From JAEYKI01 sp036679405 (GTDB lineage: Bacteria; Bacillota; Clostridia; Christensenellales; Christensenellaceae): a stretch of DNA of 64,000 nt. Position 1 is the first letter of the stretch; every line of letters starts with the position of its first letter. The position numbers and the translations under genes were made by a program. Under the pieces are notes generated by a model that saw only the letters and a program-made list of their open reading frames with translations, ran no database searches and had not been told where the DNA came from. Below, one piece after another: positions 51,773 through 59,846 of the stretch. The DNA lies in contig JAVBVZ010000015.1 of assembly GCA_036679405.1 (NCBI GenBank), forward strand, positions 1 through 64,000, read 5' to 3'.

Positions 51773-53380
51773 TTACTTTTTTTCCTGTTTTATAAGCGCA
51801 GCGGCCACCAACCCCCCAAAGAGAGGATGCGCCCGGTTGGGACGGCTTTTGAATTCCGGATGAAATTGCACGCCGATAAAGTAAGGATGGTCCGGCAGCT
51901 CAATTGCTTCCACCAGCGAACCGTCCGGAGAAGTCCCACAAATCACCATTCCTTTTTCAACAAGAGCGCTCTTGTAATCATTATTGAACTCATACCGGTG
52001 ACGGTGGCGTTCGTGAATCAGCTCCTGCCGGTACACTTTTTTCATAAGCGTTCCCTCGCCAATAACGCAGGGGTATGCTCCGAGGCGCATGGTTCCGCCT
52101 TTTTTAACAATATTCTGCTGCTCGGGCATCAGGTCGATTACCGGATAGGGCCCATCCGGGGCAAATTCGCTGGAATTTGCGCCTGCAAGTCCCAAAACGT
52201 TCCGCGCATATTCCACCACCGCAATCTGCATACCGAGGCAAATCCCCAAAAAAGGAATATTGTTTTCACGCACATACTTTATGGCGGCAACCTTGCCTTC
52301 AATCCCCCGGTCCCCAAAGCCGCCGGGTACAATAATGCCGTCACAGCCTTCCAGCAGTTTTTCTACCGTACAGTCATCCACCTGCTCGGCATCCACCCAT
52401 GCAATTTCTACTTCCGCACCGTTTTCAGTGCCCGCATGGAAAAGTGATTCCGCAACCGAAAGATACGCGTCATGCAGTTGAACATATTTTCCCACTATGG
52501 CAATCTTAACCTTTTTGTCACGCCGCGCAATCTTGTCCAGCATTTCGTTCCACTCGGTGAGATCACAGGCCGGACAGTCAAGGTGCAGTTCGCGGCACAC
52601 AATGTCGGACAAATGCTCGTTTTCAAACATGATGGGTGCCTCATACAAAACCGGCAAGGTCACGTTTTCAATAACACAGTCTTTTTTTACATTACAAAAA
52701 AGGGATATCTTATTTTTGATTTCGGTCTTTATGCTTTCGTCACACCGCGCGACAATAATATTCGGCATAATACCCATGGATTGCAATTCCTTTACGGAAT
52801 GCTGCGTGGGCTTTGATTTATACTCTCCGCTCCCCTGAATATAAGGGACCAGCGTTACATGGATATACAGGCAATTTTCCCTGCCCACTTCCATGCCAAC
52901 CTGACGGATCGCTTCCAAAAACGGCTGGCTTTCAATATCACCGATCGTCCCGCCAATTTCAGTAATAACCACATCCGCATTCGATTTTTCACCAACCGAA
53001 TAGATAAAACTTTTGATTTCATTTGTAATATGGGGTATCACCTGTACGGTTTCGCCAAGGTATTCTCCGTTTCGTTCCTTCGCAATAACATTCAGGTAAG
53101 TTTTTCCGGTGGTCAGGTTGGAATACTTGTTCAAGTTCTCATCAATAAAACGTTCATAATGTCCAAGATCCAAATCCGTCTCCGCACCATCCTCGGTCAC
53201 AAAAACTTCGCCGTGCTGATACGGGCTCATGGTGCCCGGATCAACGTTAATATACGGGTCCAGTTTTTGTGCGGCAATCATGAGTCCTCTCGATTTTAAA
53301 AGCCGCCCGATCGAAGCCGCCGTGATACCTTTGCCAAGGCCGGATACCACACCGCCGGTAACAAAAATAAATTTTGTCAT
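51773..53380 (-). CDS. pyrG: CTP synthase
   Basis: 535 residues, full length. The amidoligase domain (about 1-270) starts FIFVTGGVVSGLGKGITAASIG and contains DPYINVDPGTMSPYQHGEVF. The glutaminase domain has the nucleophile Cys in FLGICLGMQ and the His/Glu pair in GVQFHPEFKSRP. It converts UTP to CTP with glutamine nitrogen. It lies 20 bases after the ANTAR gene on the same strand, linking it physically to a nitrogen-sensing regulator. Confidence 0.97.
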   Translation of the reverse strand: MTKFIFVTGGVVSGLGKGITAASIGRLLKSRGLMIAAQKLDPYINVDPGTMSPYQHGEVFVTEDGAETDLDLGHYERFIDENLNKYSNLTTGKTYLNVIAKERNGEYLGETVQVIPHITNEIKSFIYSVGEKSNADVVITEIGGTIGDIESQPFLEAIRQVGMEVGRENCLYIHVTLVPYIQGSGEYKSKPTQHSVKELQSMGIMPNIIVARCDESIKTEIKNKISLFCNVKKDCVIENVTLPVLYEAPIMFENEHLSDIVCRELHLDCPACDLTEWNEMLDKIARRDKKVKIAIVGKYVQLHDAYLSVAESLFHAGTENGAEVEIAWVDAEQVDDCTVEKLLEGCDGIIVPGGFGDRGIEGKVAAIKYVRENNIPFLGICLGMQIAVVEYARNVLGLAGANSSEFAPDGPYPVIDLMPEQQNIVKKGGTMRLGAYPCVIGEGTLMKKVYRQELIHERHRHRYEFNNDYKSALVEKGMVICGTSPDGSLVEAIELPDHPYFIGVQFHPEFKSRPNRAHPLFGGLVAAALIKQEKK

Positions 53381-53400
53381 GTTTCATACCCCTTTTTGAT

Positions 53401-53583
53401 TTAGCTCTCGTATATTTTCAATATATTCTTTGCAATCTCTATTTTTGTAACCCGCATATCCATTGCGTGTTTCTCAATATACCTGTGGGCTTGGGGCTCT
53501 GTAAAACCAAGGTACTCCATCAAAGTAGATTTCGCCCTGTTTATGATCTCCATTTCTTCGGGTGTTCTGACGTTTTTATTCAT
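53401..53583 (-). CDS. ANTAR-domain-only RNA-binding antiterminator
   Basis: 60 residues from ATG 53583, with GGAGG nine bases upstream. Almost the whole protein is an ANTAR domain: INRAKSTLMEYLGFTEPQAHRYIEKHAMD followed by VTKIEIAKNIL, the three-helix pattern of NasR/AmiR/EutV. No receiver domain or sensor is present. ANTAR proteins bind paired RNA hairpins with AxxGxx loops and block terminators. Such hairpins occur in front of the glutamine synthetase and amt genes next door. The start overlaps the preceding frame's stop by eight bases, so translation is probably coupled. Confidence 0.88.
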   Translation of the reverse strand: MNKNVRTPEEMEIINRAKSTLMEYLGFTEPQAHRYIEKHAMDMRVTKIEIAKNILKIYES

Positions 53584-53854
53584 CAAACATCACCTCCCGT
53601 GGCAACCCACCCGGTAAAACGGCTATACACCCGCTTTTTGCCCACTCAGGGAAGGATTTCCAAAAACCGCTGCAATCCGCTGCCCGGTATTTTCCCATGC
53701 CCAAAAAATGAAATACCGGGGCCGGTTTAAAGCGCAGTCCCAGCACATATCCATCTTTTTTGTCCGCGCCGCCCGCGAAAATGTTATCCCGTAGTCGCTT
53801 GGGCGCTTCTTTTTGCACAAATCGTGCTTCAGTTTTGTTTTTACCTATGTTCAT
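53576..53854 (-). CDS. Hypothetical protein, upstream of and coupled to the ANTAR gene
   Basis: 92 residues; GAGGAGAAG lies nine bases before the ATG. Its stop overlaps the ANTAR start. Codon choice looks like a real gene rather than a shadow frame. The N-terminal third is basic; the rest has FHFLGMGKYRAADCSGFW and ends EVMFDE. I recognise no family and see no receiver-domain aspartates. Because of the coupling it is a candidate partner or sensor for the ANTAR protein. Confidence 0.5.
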   Translation of the reverse strand: MNIGKNKTEARFVQKEAPKRLRDNIFAGGADKKDGYVLGLRFKPAPVFHFLGMGKYRAADCSGFWKSFPEWAKSGCIAVLPGGLPREVMFDE

Positions 53855-53909
53855 TATTGTACACTTCTCCTCATTATATGTCTATCCCTTTTTCAAAATC
53901 ATCCCTTAT

Positions 53910-53936
53910 TCAAGCCGGATCTTTTTTTTGCTGCAT
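53910..53936 (-). CDS. Possible 8-residue leader peptide (MQQKKDPA)
   Basis: An ATG with AAGGAG upstream opens a nine-codon frame in the leader of the ANTAR-pyrG transcript, between the promoter at 54022-54050 and the first long gene. It may be a regulatory leader peptide or chance. Confidence 0.3.
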   Translation of the reverse strand: MQQKKDPA

Positions 53937-54021
53937 GGCTTCTCTCCTTATATGTTTCGCTTCCTGTTCCTTTAAAAAACGTTTTGATCCATTTTTTTAT
54001 ATTCTATTTTATTTGAACATC

Positions 54022-54050
54022 ATCTTATCGTTTTTTGAGGGTTATGTCAA
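54022..54050 (-). promoter_or_regulatory. Sigma-A promoter of the ANTAR-pyrG operon
   Basis: On the minus strand, -35 TTGACA (54050-54045), a 17-base spacer, -10 TAAGAT (54027-54022). It leaves a leader of about 160 bases before the 92-residue frame. The rest of the 53855-54286 gap is AT-rich and holds the divergent glutamine synthetase promoter and leader. Confidence 0.7.
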
Positions 54051-54164
54051 TTTTTTTTGCAATATTTATATCGCTATATTTCATATTTAACCAATTTTCA
54101 ACACCTCAATCGACTTTTTTTGCAATATTAGGTAGCTATTGATGCATTTTTTTCAAAAAAAATG

Positions 54165-54194
54165 TTGACAAAACGCGCCCTCATCGGGTATAAT
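54165..54194 (+). promoter_or_regulatory. Sigma-A promoter of the type III glutamine synthetase gene
   Basis: Perfect -35 TTGACA (54165-54170), an 18-base spacer, perfect -10 TATAAT (54189-54194). Transcription should start near 54201, just before the ANTAR-type hairpin. Confidence 0.82.
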
Positions 54195-54204
54195 GACTCC
54201 GTAG

Positions 54205-54243
54205 TTCAGCAAAGGCGCTGAGGGTCCTGCCCTCAGTGCCTTT
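54205..54243 (+). promoter_or_regulatory. ANTAR-type hairpin and competing terminator-like stem before glutamine synthetase
   Basis: TCAGC-[AAAGGC]-GCTGA forms a short stem with a hexaloop that has A at position 1 and G at position 4, the ANTAR recognition pattern. The loop and right arm are also the left arm of a 14 bp stem, AAAGGCGCTGAGGG / CCCTCAGTGCCTTT (54211-54243). The two folds exclude each other. The T-run after the long stem is weak (TTTATAT). Confidence 0.68.
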
Positions 54244-54286
54244 ATATGTATACAAAACGTTTTTTATAATCCAGGAGGTCTCTACT

Positions 54287-56371
54287 ATGCAAAATCTTCC
54301 CAAAGAATTCGGCAGTATGGTTTTTGGGGACAGCACGATGCGTGAACGTCTGCCCAAAGAGACATACAAAGCGCTGAAAACCACTATACAGCAAGGCACA
54401 ACGCTTGATATTTCGGTTGCCAATATCGTTGCGAACGCAATGAAAGACTGGGCAATCGAAAAAGGAGCCACGCATTTCACGCACTGGTTCCAGCCCATGA
54501 CCGGCATCACGGCCGAAAAACACGACAGTTTCATCTCCCCCACTATCGAGGGGAACATCATTATGGAATTTTCGGGCAAAGAGCTGATCAAAGGCGAGCC
54601 TGATGCATCCAGTTTTCCGTCCGGCGGCCTGCGCTCCACATTTGAAGCCAGGGGCTATACGGCATGGGATCCTACTTCCTACGCATTTATTAAAGAAAAC
54701 GTCCTATGCATCCCTACGGCATTTTGCTCATATTCGGGAGAAGCTTTGGACAAAAAAACGCCCCTGCTGCGTTCCATGGAAGCCCTCAACAAACAGGCCC
54801 TCCGCATCCTTTCGCTATTCGGCCATTCGGGTGTTTCCAGGGTTTTAAGCACGGTCGGCCCGGAGCAGGAATACTTTTTGATTAACAAAGATTTGTATGA
54901 TCAGAGAAAAGACATCCTCTACACGGGCAGAACGCTTTTTGGTGCAAAACCCCCAAAAGGGCAGGAACTGGAAGACCACTATTTCGGCGTAATCAAACCC
55001 AAGGTTTCCGCTTTTATGCAGGATCTGGATGAAGAGCTCTGGAAACTTGGTATATTTGCCAAAACCGAACATAACGAAGTTTCCCCGGCACAGCACGAGC
55101 TTGCCCCGGTATTTACCACCACCAATATCGCGACCGATCATAACCAGATCACAATGGAGATCATGAAAAAAGTTGCGCAACGGCACGGTATGGAATGTCT
55201 GCTGCATGAAAAGCCTTTTGCGGGTGTAAACGGAAGCGGCAAACATAATAACTGGTCCATTTCTACCAACACGGGCGTCAATCTGCTCGATCCGGGCGAA
55301 ACGCCGCAGGAAAACATGCAGTTCCTTTTGTTCCTCTCCGCCATTATCAAAGCGGTGGACGAACACCAGGATCTCTTGCGCGTATCGGTAGCCAGCGCAG
55401 GCAACGACCACCGCTTGGGTGCCAACGAAGCGCCTCCGGCCATTATTTCCGTCTTCCTGGGCGAACAGCTGACCGAAATACTGGAAGCGATTGAATCCGG
55501 TACGAATTACATCCAAAAATCGGATTGCACCTTCCAGCTCGGCGTAAATGTGCTTCCTTGCTTCCCGAAAGACACCACTGACCGTAACAGGACCTCTCCT
55601 TTTGCCTTCACCGGCAATAAATTTGAGTTCCGTATGCTCGGTTCCGCTCTTTCCATCTCCGGCCCCAACGTTGTGCTGAACACAATTGTGGCCGAATCCC
55701 TGCGGCAATACGCAGACGCGCTTGAAAAATCAAAAGATTTGAAATCAGGCGTTATGGAATTGGTGAAAACCTCTGTCGAGGCGCATAAACGCATCATATT
55801 CAACGGCAACAACTATTCGGAAGAATGGGTGGCTGAAGCGAAAAAGAGAGGGCTTTTGAACCTTCAATCCATGCCCGACGCCATGCCGTACTTCATAATG
55901 AAAAAGAACGTGGAACTGTTCTCCCGGCACGGCGTATTTACCGAGACCGAGATGCATTCCCGTTATGATCTCCTTTTGGACGGCTACTGCAAGACCATCA
56001 ATATCGAAGCGCTGACCATGCTGGAGATGGCTAAAAGGGATATTCTTCCCGCAGTGGGCGACTACGAACGCGACCTTGCCCAGACAGCTCTGCTGAAAAA
56101 AGACCTTGGGCTGGATAATGAGCTCGAAAAATCTCTCGTCTCCGAGCTTACTGCGCTTGCTGTCTGCTTAAAGCAGAACATCGACGCACTGGACAATGCA
56201 TTGATCGAAGTCAAAAAATATACGGAGATACTGGATATTTCCAAATATTACCGCAGTGGTATATTCGTAGCCATGCAGGAGCTTCGCGCGGTGGCCGATT
56301 CCCTCGAAATGATCGTGGGCAAAAAATACTGGCCGTATCCTAACTATGGCGAACTTCTCTTAAAGGTATAA
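54287..56371 (+). CDS. glnN: Type III glutamine synthetase (GSIII)
   Basis: 694 residues from ATG 54287, with AGGAGG eight bases upstream. Length and sequence fit the GSIII (GlnN) family: THWFQPMTG near residue 80, TVGPEQEYFLI near residue 204, NGSGKHNNWS near residue 330, then VASAGNDHRLGANEAPP and NRTSPFAFTGNKFEFR. It condenses glutamate and ammonia to glutamine with ATP in large cytoplasmic oligomers. Expression is probably controlled by the leader hairpin at 54205-54243. Confidence 0.95.
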   Translation: MQNLPKEFGSMVFGDSTMRERLPKETYKALKTTIQQGTTLDISVANIVANAMKDWAIEKGATHFTHWFQPMTGITAEKHDSFISPTIEGNIIMEFSGKELIKGEPDASSFPSGGLRSTFEARGYTAWDPTSYAFIKENVLCIPTAFCSYSGEALDKKTPLLRSMEALNKQALRILSLFGHSGVSRVLSTVGPEQEYFLINKDLYDQRKDILYTGRTLFGAKPPKGQELEDHYFGVIKPKVSAFMQDLDEELWKLGIFAKTEHNEVSPAQHELAPVFTTTNIATDHNQITMEIMKKVAQRHGMECLLHEKPFAGVNGSGKHNNWSISTNTGVNLLDPGETPQENMQFLLFLSAIIKAVDEHQDLLRVSVASAGNDHRLGANEAPPAIISVFLGEQLTEILEAIESGTNYIQKSDCTFQLGVNVLPCFPKDTTDRNRTSPFAFTGNKFEFRMLGSALSISGPNVVLNTIVAESLRQYADALEKSKDLKSGVMELVKTSVEAHKRIIFNGNNYSEEWVAEAKKRGLLNLQSMPDAMPYFIMKKNVELFSRHGVFTETEMHSRYDLLLDGYCKTINIEALTMLEMAKRDILPAVGDYERDLAQTALLKKDLGLDNELEKSLVSELTALAVCLKQNIDALDNALIEVKKYTEILDISKYYRSGIFVAMQELRAVADSLEMIVGKKYWPYPNYGELLLKV

Positions 56372-56380
56372 ACAAAAAAA

Positions 56381-56426
56381 GGCACAACGGCGTGCTACCG
56401 GGTCATTCCCGGCGGCACGCCTTTTT
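56381..56426 (+). terminator. glnN terminator with overlapping ANTAR-type hairpin
   Basis: GGCGTGCTACCGGG (56389-56402) pairs with CCCGGCGGCACGCC (56408-56421) with one mismatch, followed by TTTTT. The short stem GCAC-[AACGGC]-GTGC (56382-56395) has the A1/G4 hexaloop and uses the same left arm. An ANTAR protein bound here could let transcription run from glnN into amt. Confidence 0.75.
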
Positions 56427-56475
56427 CTTTCCTCCCACTATATAAAGAGGCTGGTGACCTCACAATTACCTAAAA

Positions 56476-56516
56476 GCACAAAGGCGTGCCAATGGTTAAT
56501 CCGGAGGCGCGCTTTT
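56476..56516 (+). promoter_or_regulatory. Second ANTAR-type hairpin and competing stem, just before amt
   Basis: GCAC-[AAAGGC]-GTGC (56476-56489) has the same hexaloop as the glnN leader. The overlapping alternative is an 11 bp stem, AAAGGCGTGCC (56480-56490) with GGCGCGCTTTT (56506-56516), followed by AATATTTAT. The tandem arrangement with 56381-56426 is strongly alike in sequence, as if duplicated. A TATATA at 56439-56444 could be a weak separate promoter. Confidence 0.65.
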
Positions 56517-56547
56517 AATATTTATAAAAAAATAGGAGGTATTTATC

Positions 56548-58248
56548 ATGTTTTCATCAGTTGACACAATGTGGACCTTGATCGCTGCAGCGCTGGTTTT
56601 CTTCATGCAGGCCGGCTTTGCAATGGTTGAAACCGGGTTCACCCGTGCCAAAAACGCAGGGAACATCATCATGAAAAATTTGATGGACTTTGCATTCGGA
56701 TCTGTCGCGTACTGGATCATCGGCTTTGGTCTGATGTTCGGTGCTACGATTTACGGCTTCATAGGAACCCCGGACTTATTTACACTCGGGCCGCAAAATC
56801 CGGATTCTACGCTCCCCACCATGGCATTTCTTATTTTCCAGACCGTGTTCGCAGCAACAGCGGCGACCATCGTTTCCGGCGCCATGGCAGAAAGAACAAA
56901 ATTTAAATCTTACATCATTTATTCCATCGTGATCACCGCAATCGTCTATCCCATCTCGGGTCACTGGGTATGGGGCGGCGGCTGGCTGGCAGAAATGGGT
57001 TACCATGACTTCGCCGGTTCTTCCGTTGTTCACATGGTCGGCGGTGTCGCCGCACTGGTCGGCGCCAAAATGCTTGGGCCTCGTATTGGAAAATATACCA
57101 AGGACGGCAAATCCAGGGCCATACCGGGACACAGCCTGACGCTCGGCGCGCTCGGTGTGTTCATTCTCTGGTTCGGCTGGTTCGGGTTCAACGGTGGTTC
57201 CACGGTTGCTGCCACAGGCGACGAAACCATCGCATCCATGTCCAACATTTTTGTCACTACCAATATAGCGGCAGCTGTCAGCACAATCTCCGTTATGATC
57301 ATCACCTGGTTGCGCTATAAAAAGCCGGATGTGTCCATGACACTGAACGGCGCGCTGGCCGGTTTGGTTGCAATCACGGCCGGGTGCGACGCGGTCAGTC
57401 CGGTAGGCGCCGCTTTCATCGGTATCATCGCGGCATTTGTAGTTGTATTCGGTATCGAATTTATTGACAAAAAGCTCAAGATAGATGACCCGGTCGGCGC
57501 AATCGGCGTACACGGCCTGGCAGGTGCCGCCGGCACCGTCCTGGTTGGCGTGTTTGCTCTGGACGGCGGCATTGTATATGGCGGCGACGGCTCTTTCCTG
57601 GGAGTCCAGGCTCTGGGCGTCGTATCCATCGCAGCTTGGGTTGCCATCACCATGCTCATTACTTTCTCGATTATCAAAAAGACAACCGGACTGCGCGTAT
57701 CCAAAGAAGAGGAAATCGCGGGTCTGGACATCACGGAGCATGGGCTCGCCAGCAGCTATGCGGACTTTATGCCCATACTGAACGATATGTCTATCAACGA
57801 GCATAACGATTTTGTTGTTGCTGCACCGAATGCGCCCGCTGCCGTTTCGGTTGAAAAAGCCGTTCCGGTTGAGCACGTAGGCGTTCCGGATGACAAGAAG
57901 ATGACTAATGTGGTTATCATAACCAAGCAAAGCAAATTTGAAGAACTGAAAGAAGCAATGAATGCGATCGGCATCACCGGCATGACGGTAACACATGTTC
58001 TGGGATGCGGCATGCAGAAAGGTTCTACCAACTACTACCGCGGCGTCGAGATCGAAATGAATCTCCTGCCTAAGGTCCAGGTAGAAATCGTTGTCTGCAA
58101 AGTGCCCGTCCAGACTGTGGTGGATGCCGCAATCCGCGCCCTGTACACCGGTAACATCGGAGATGGAAAAATCTTCGTCTACAATGTGGAAAATGTTATC
58201 AAAGTCCGTACGGGCGAGGAAGGCTATGACGCGCTGCAAGACGATTGA
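56548..58248 (+). CDS. amt: Ammonium transporter fused to a C-terminal PII domain
   Basis: 566 residues, with AGGAGG upstream. Residues 1 to about 410 are an Amt/Rh channel of 11 helices, with FAMVETGFTRAKNAGNI, the pore-lining HMVGGVAALVGA and GVHGLAGAAGT carrying the twin histidines. After a linker, about residues 450-566 form a PII (GlnK-like) domain: NVVIITKQSKFEELKEAMN, GCGMQKGSTNYYRGVEIE, GDGKIFVYNVENVIKVRTGEEG. The Tyr51 of classical T-loops is replaced by Ile, so uridylylation at that site is not possible. Transport and its PII-type gate are on one chain. Confidence 0.94.
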   Translation: MFSSVDTMWTLIAAALVFFMQAGFAMVETGFTRAKNAGNIIMKNLMDFAFGSVAYWIIGFGLMFGATIYGFIGTPDLFTLGPQNPDSTLPTMAFLIFQTVFAATAATIVSGAMAERTKFKSYIIYSIVITAIVYPISGHWVWGGGWLAEMGYHDFAGSSVVHMVGGVAALVGAKMLGPRIGKYTKDGKSRAIPGHSLTLGALGVFILWFGWFGFNGGSTVAATGDETIASMSNIFVTTNIAAAVSTISVMIITWLRYKKPDVSMTLNGALAGLVAITAGCDAVSPVGAAFIGIIAAFVVVFGIEFIDKKLKIDDPVGAIGVHGLAGAAGTVLVGVFALDGGIVYGGDGSFLGVQALGVVSIAAWVAITMLITFSIIKKTTGLRVSKEEEIAGLDITEHGLASSYADFMPILNDMSINEHNDFVVAAPNAPAAVSVEKAVPVEHVGVPDDKKMTNVVIITKQSKFEELKEAMNAIGITGMTVTHVLGCGMQKGSTNYYRGVEIEMNLLPKVQVEIVVCKVPVQTVVDAAIRALYTGNIGDGKIFVYNVENVIKVRTGEEGYDALQDD

Positions 58249-58315
58249 TCGTCCGTCAATAACATCATTCAGGAAGTCTTGCGGCTAATCGGGGACTCCT
58301 GGAATTTACCCCAAC

Positions 58316-58350
58316 AAAAAAGAGACCGCCTTTTTGGCGGTCTCTTTTTT
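58316..58350 (+). terminator. Terminator of the amt gene
   Basis: AAAAAGAGACCGCC / GGCGGTCTCTTTTTT stem with a short T-rich loop, about 65 bases after the stop. Confidence 0.92.
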
Positions 58351-58412
58351 GCCGAACGCCGGAGAGGGCCCCGGGAATCAACGCTTACCGCAGCCCAACC
58401 TCCCCTCCCGGC

Positions 58413-59072
58413 TTATACGGCCGGGTATGCCCAAGCCAGCGAACCGGCTTTCGCCTTCTTCTCTCCGCCTGTAAGGCGGCTTAATATTTCGGGCAGAACC
58501 TTGTCATATTTCACCTCCATAACGACCGGTCCCGTCCTTTTAATAGTGGGATGCCTTTTGTTAAAAAAATCGCTTGTATTAAAGCCGGTATAAAAGTCGC
58601 TTTCCAGAGAAATCTGTACGCCGGCCTTTTTGGAAGAAAAGACTTCCCGCTTAAAATCCACCAGTATCCGGGGATGCAGGTCTCCCATCCGCAAATGGTT
58701 ATAAAATTCAAAGACCAGCGGATCTGCCGCACCGCTCAGGCATGCGAAGTCTCCTGCCAAAATCCTTTCACATTCTCCTTTGCTCAATACCGAACTCCTC
58801 TCCAAAAAAGAATCCTTTCTCTTGCTCTTTTTTACAAGCGAGACATTGCTCATATCGTCATTGATATAGAAAAGTGTAAAACTTTCCCTGTTTGCACTTC
58901 TTTTTTTATCCAACCCAAGATTATCCTTCCGCTCAAACCGAAGACTGTACATGCGTTTTGCGGGAGTGGATATCCAGCCTTGCTCTGCGGATCCAAACAA
59001 TTGCCTTAAGATATCCGCATCCGCGCTGCTGACGGCTCTTTTGATTTCATTGCGTAAATTTTTGATTTCCAT
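58413..59072 (-). CDS. VTC-domain protein (polyphosphate-polymerase-like)
   Basis: 219 residues from ATG 59072; the frame start at 59120 is a TTG without a ribosome site. The tunnel fold of the VTC domain is suggested by the pattern RYSLRFERK (read as RMYSLRFERKDN), VSLVKKSKRKDSF, PLVFEFYNHLRMGDLHPRILVDFKREVF and the end GPVVMEVKYDKVLPEIL. VTC4 relatives make polyphosphate; bacterial copies are often next to tubulin-like or CotH genes, which are absent here. Activity is unproven. Confidence 0.78.
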   Translation of the reverse strand: MEIKNLRNEIKRAVSSADADILRQLFGSAEQGWISTPAKRMYSLRFERKDNLGLDKKRSANRESFTLFYINDDMSNVSLVKKSKRKDSFLERSSVLSKGECERILAGDFACLSGAADPLVFEFYNHLRMGDLHPRILVDFKREVFSSKKAGVQISLESDFYTGFNTSDFFNKRHPTIKRTGPVVMEVKYDKVLPEILSRLTGGEKKAKAGSLAWAYPAV

Positions 59073-59164
59073 ATAAAATTTGATCCGCCTTTCTTTGATC
59101 TTGCGTTTATCATACCCCAAACATGTGAATTTTTTTTGACGGTTCCATGAATATTTGATCCAAG

Positions 59165-59677
59165 CTATTTGTTCACATTTTGGGTCGCCGGCAAACTGCG
59201 TTTGTCTTTACGTTTGTGCACTCCCAGCATAACTCTTCTCGCGACCGGTTGTGCAATCAAAGCTTCCACTGCAAACGAAATTGAAAAATTTCGCGGCCAT
59301 TTGTAAAAGAACATGTTCATCGGCTCCATCGTAACCTGTCCGTTTCCTATCCATGTGCCAACCACTGTCAGAAGAGCCGACATCAGCAATACCGCACATA
59401 AAGTATTGACAATCATAAGAGCGTTGAAACTGTCCTCTTTCTTTACGATCCGGAGGGTCATCCATTCGGCAGGTTTATGCGTGACCAGTACCAATGCAAT
59501 TACGCCGATCCAGACAAACGGAATCCTTTTCATTGCGTCGGCCCACACACATAGGGAAAACTCCGTTTCAAAACAGGTAATCAGCGGTGCGATAATATTT
59601 ACGGATATTATTGATATCACGGCCATAAAGATCGCAAATTCTTTTTTGTTGCGGGGCAGTTTTCTGTAATATTCCAT
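59165..59677 (-). CDS. DUF2798 family membrane protein
   Basis: 170 residues: KLPRNKKEFAIFMAVISIISVNIIAPLI at the N-terminus, then three more hydrophobic segments around 46-65, 85-110 and 130-150 with the FYKWPRNFSISFAVEALIAQPVAR repeat-like end. This is the DUF2798 pattern of small paired-helix membrane proteins of unknown function. It has its own spacing from the flanking genes; no terminator is visible after it. Confidence 0.78.
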   Translation of the reverse strand: MEYYRKLPRNKKEFAIFMAVISIISVNIIAPLITCFETEFSLCVWADAMKRIPFVWIGVIALVLVTHKPAEWMTLRIVKKEDSFNALMIVNTLCAVLLMSALLTVVGTWIGNGQVTMEPMNMFFYKWPRNFSISFAVEALIAQPVARRVMLGVHKRKDKRSLPATQNVNK

Positions 59678-59718
59678 ATATCTATCCTCTTTTTCTTTAC
59701 ATACAGTACCAGCCTTTT

Positions 59719-59759
59719 AAAAAAATCAGCGCAGGAACAAATGATTGTTCCTGCGCTGA
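59719..59759 (-). terminator. Terminator of the two-component operon
   Basis: TCAGCGCAGGAACAA / TTGTTCCTGCGCTGA, a 15 bp perfect stem, loop ATGA. On the minus strand it is followed by seven T. Confidence 0.92.
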
Positions 59760-59846
59760 TCAATTATACGCGCCACCATATATAACTGTCTTATTCAAGT
59801 ATACATGATTGCCTTTGATTCTTGCAAACTTTTTTAACCCGGATAT

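Noticed and set aside
53824..54090. 88-codon plus-strand frame in the gap before glnN
   Set aside because: Phe/Ile/Leu-rich translation of AT-rich sequence, overlapping the ANTAR promoter; it can start only inside the 92-residue gene.
54845..55708. 287-codon minus-strand open frame
   Set aside because: Antisense within glnN with no ribosome site or recognisable motif.
56776..58239. 487-codon minus-strand open frame
   Set aside because: Antisense to amt; composition (Asp/Gly/His rich) is that of a shadow of membrane-helix and PII codons.
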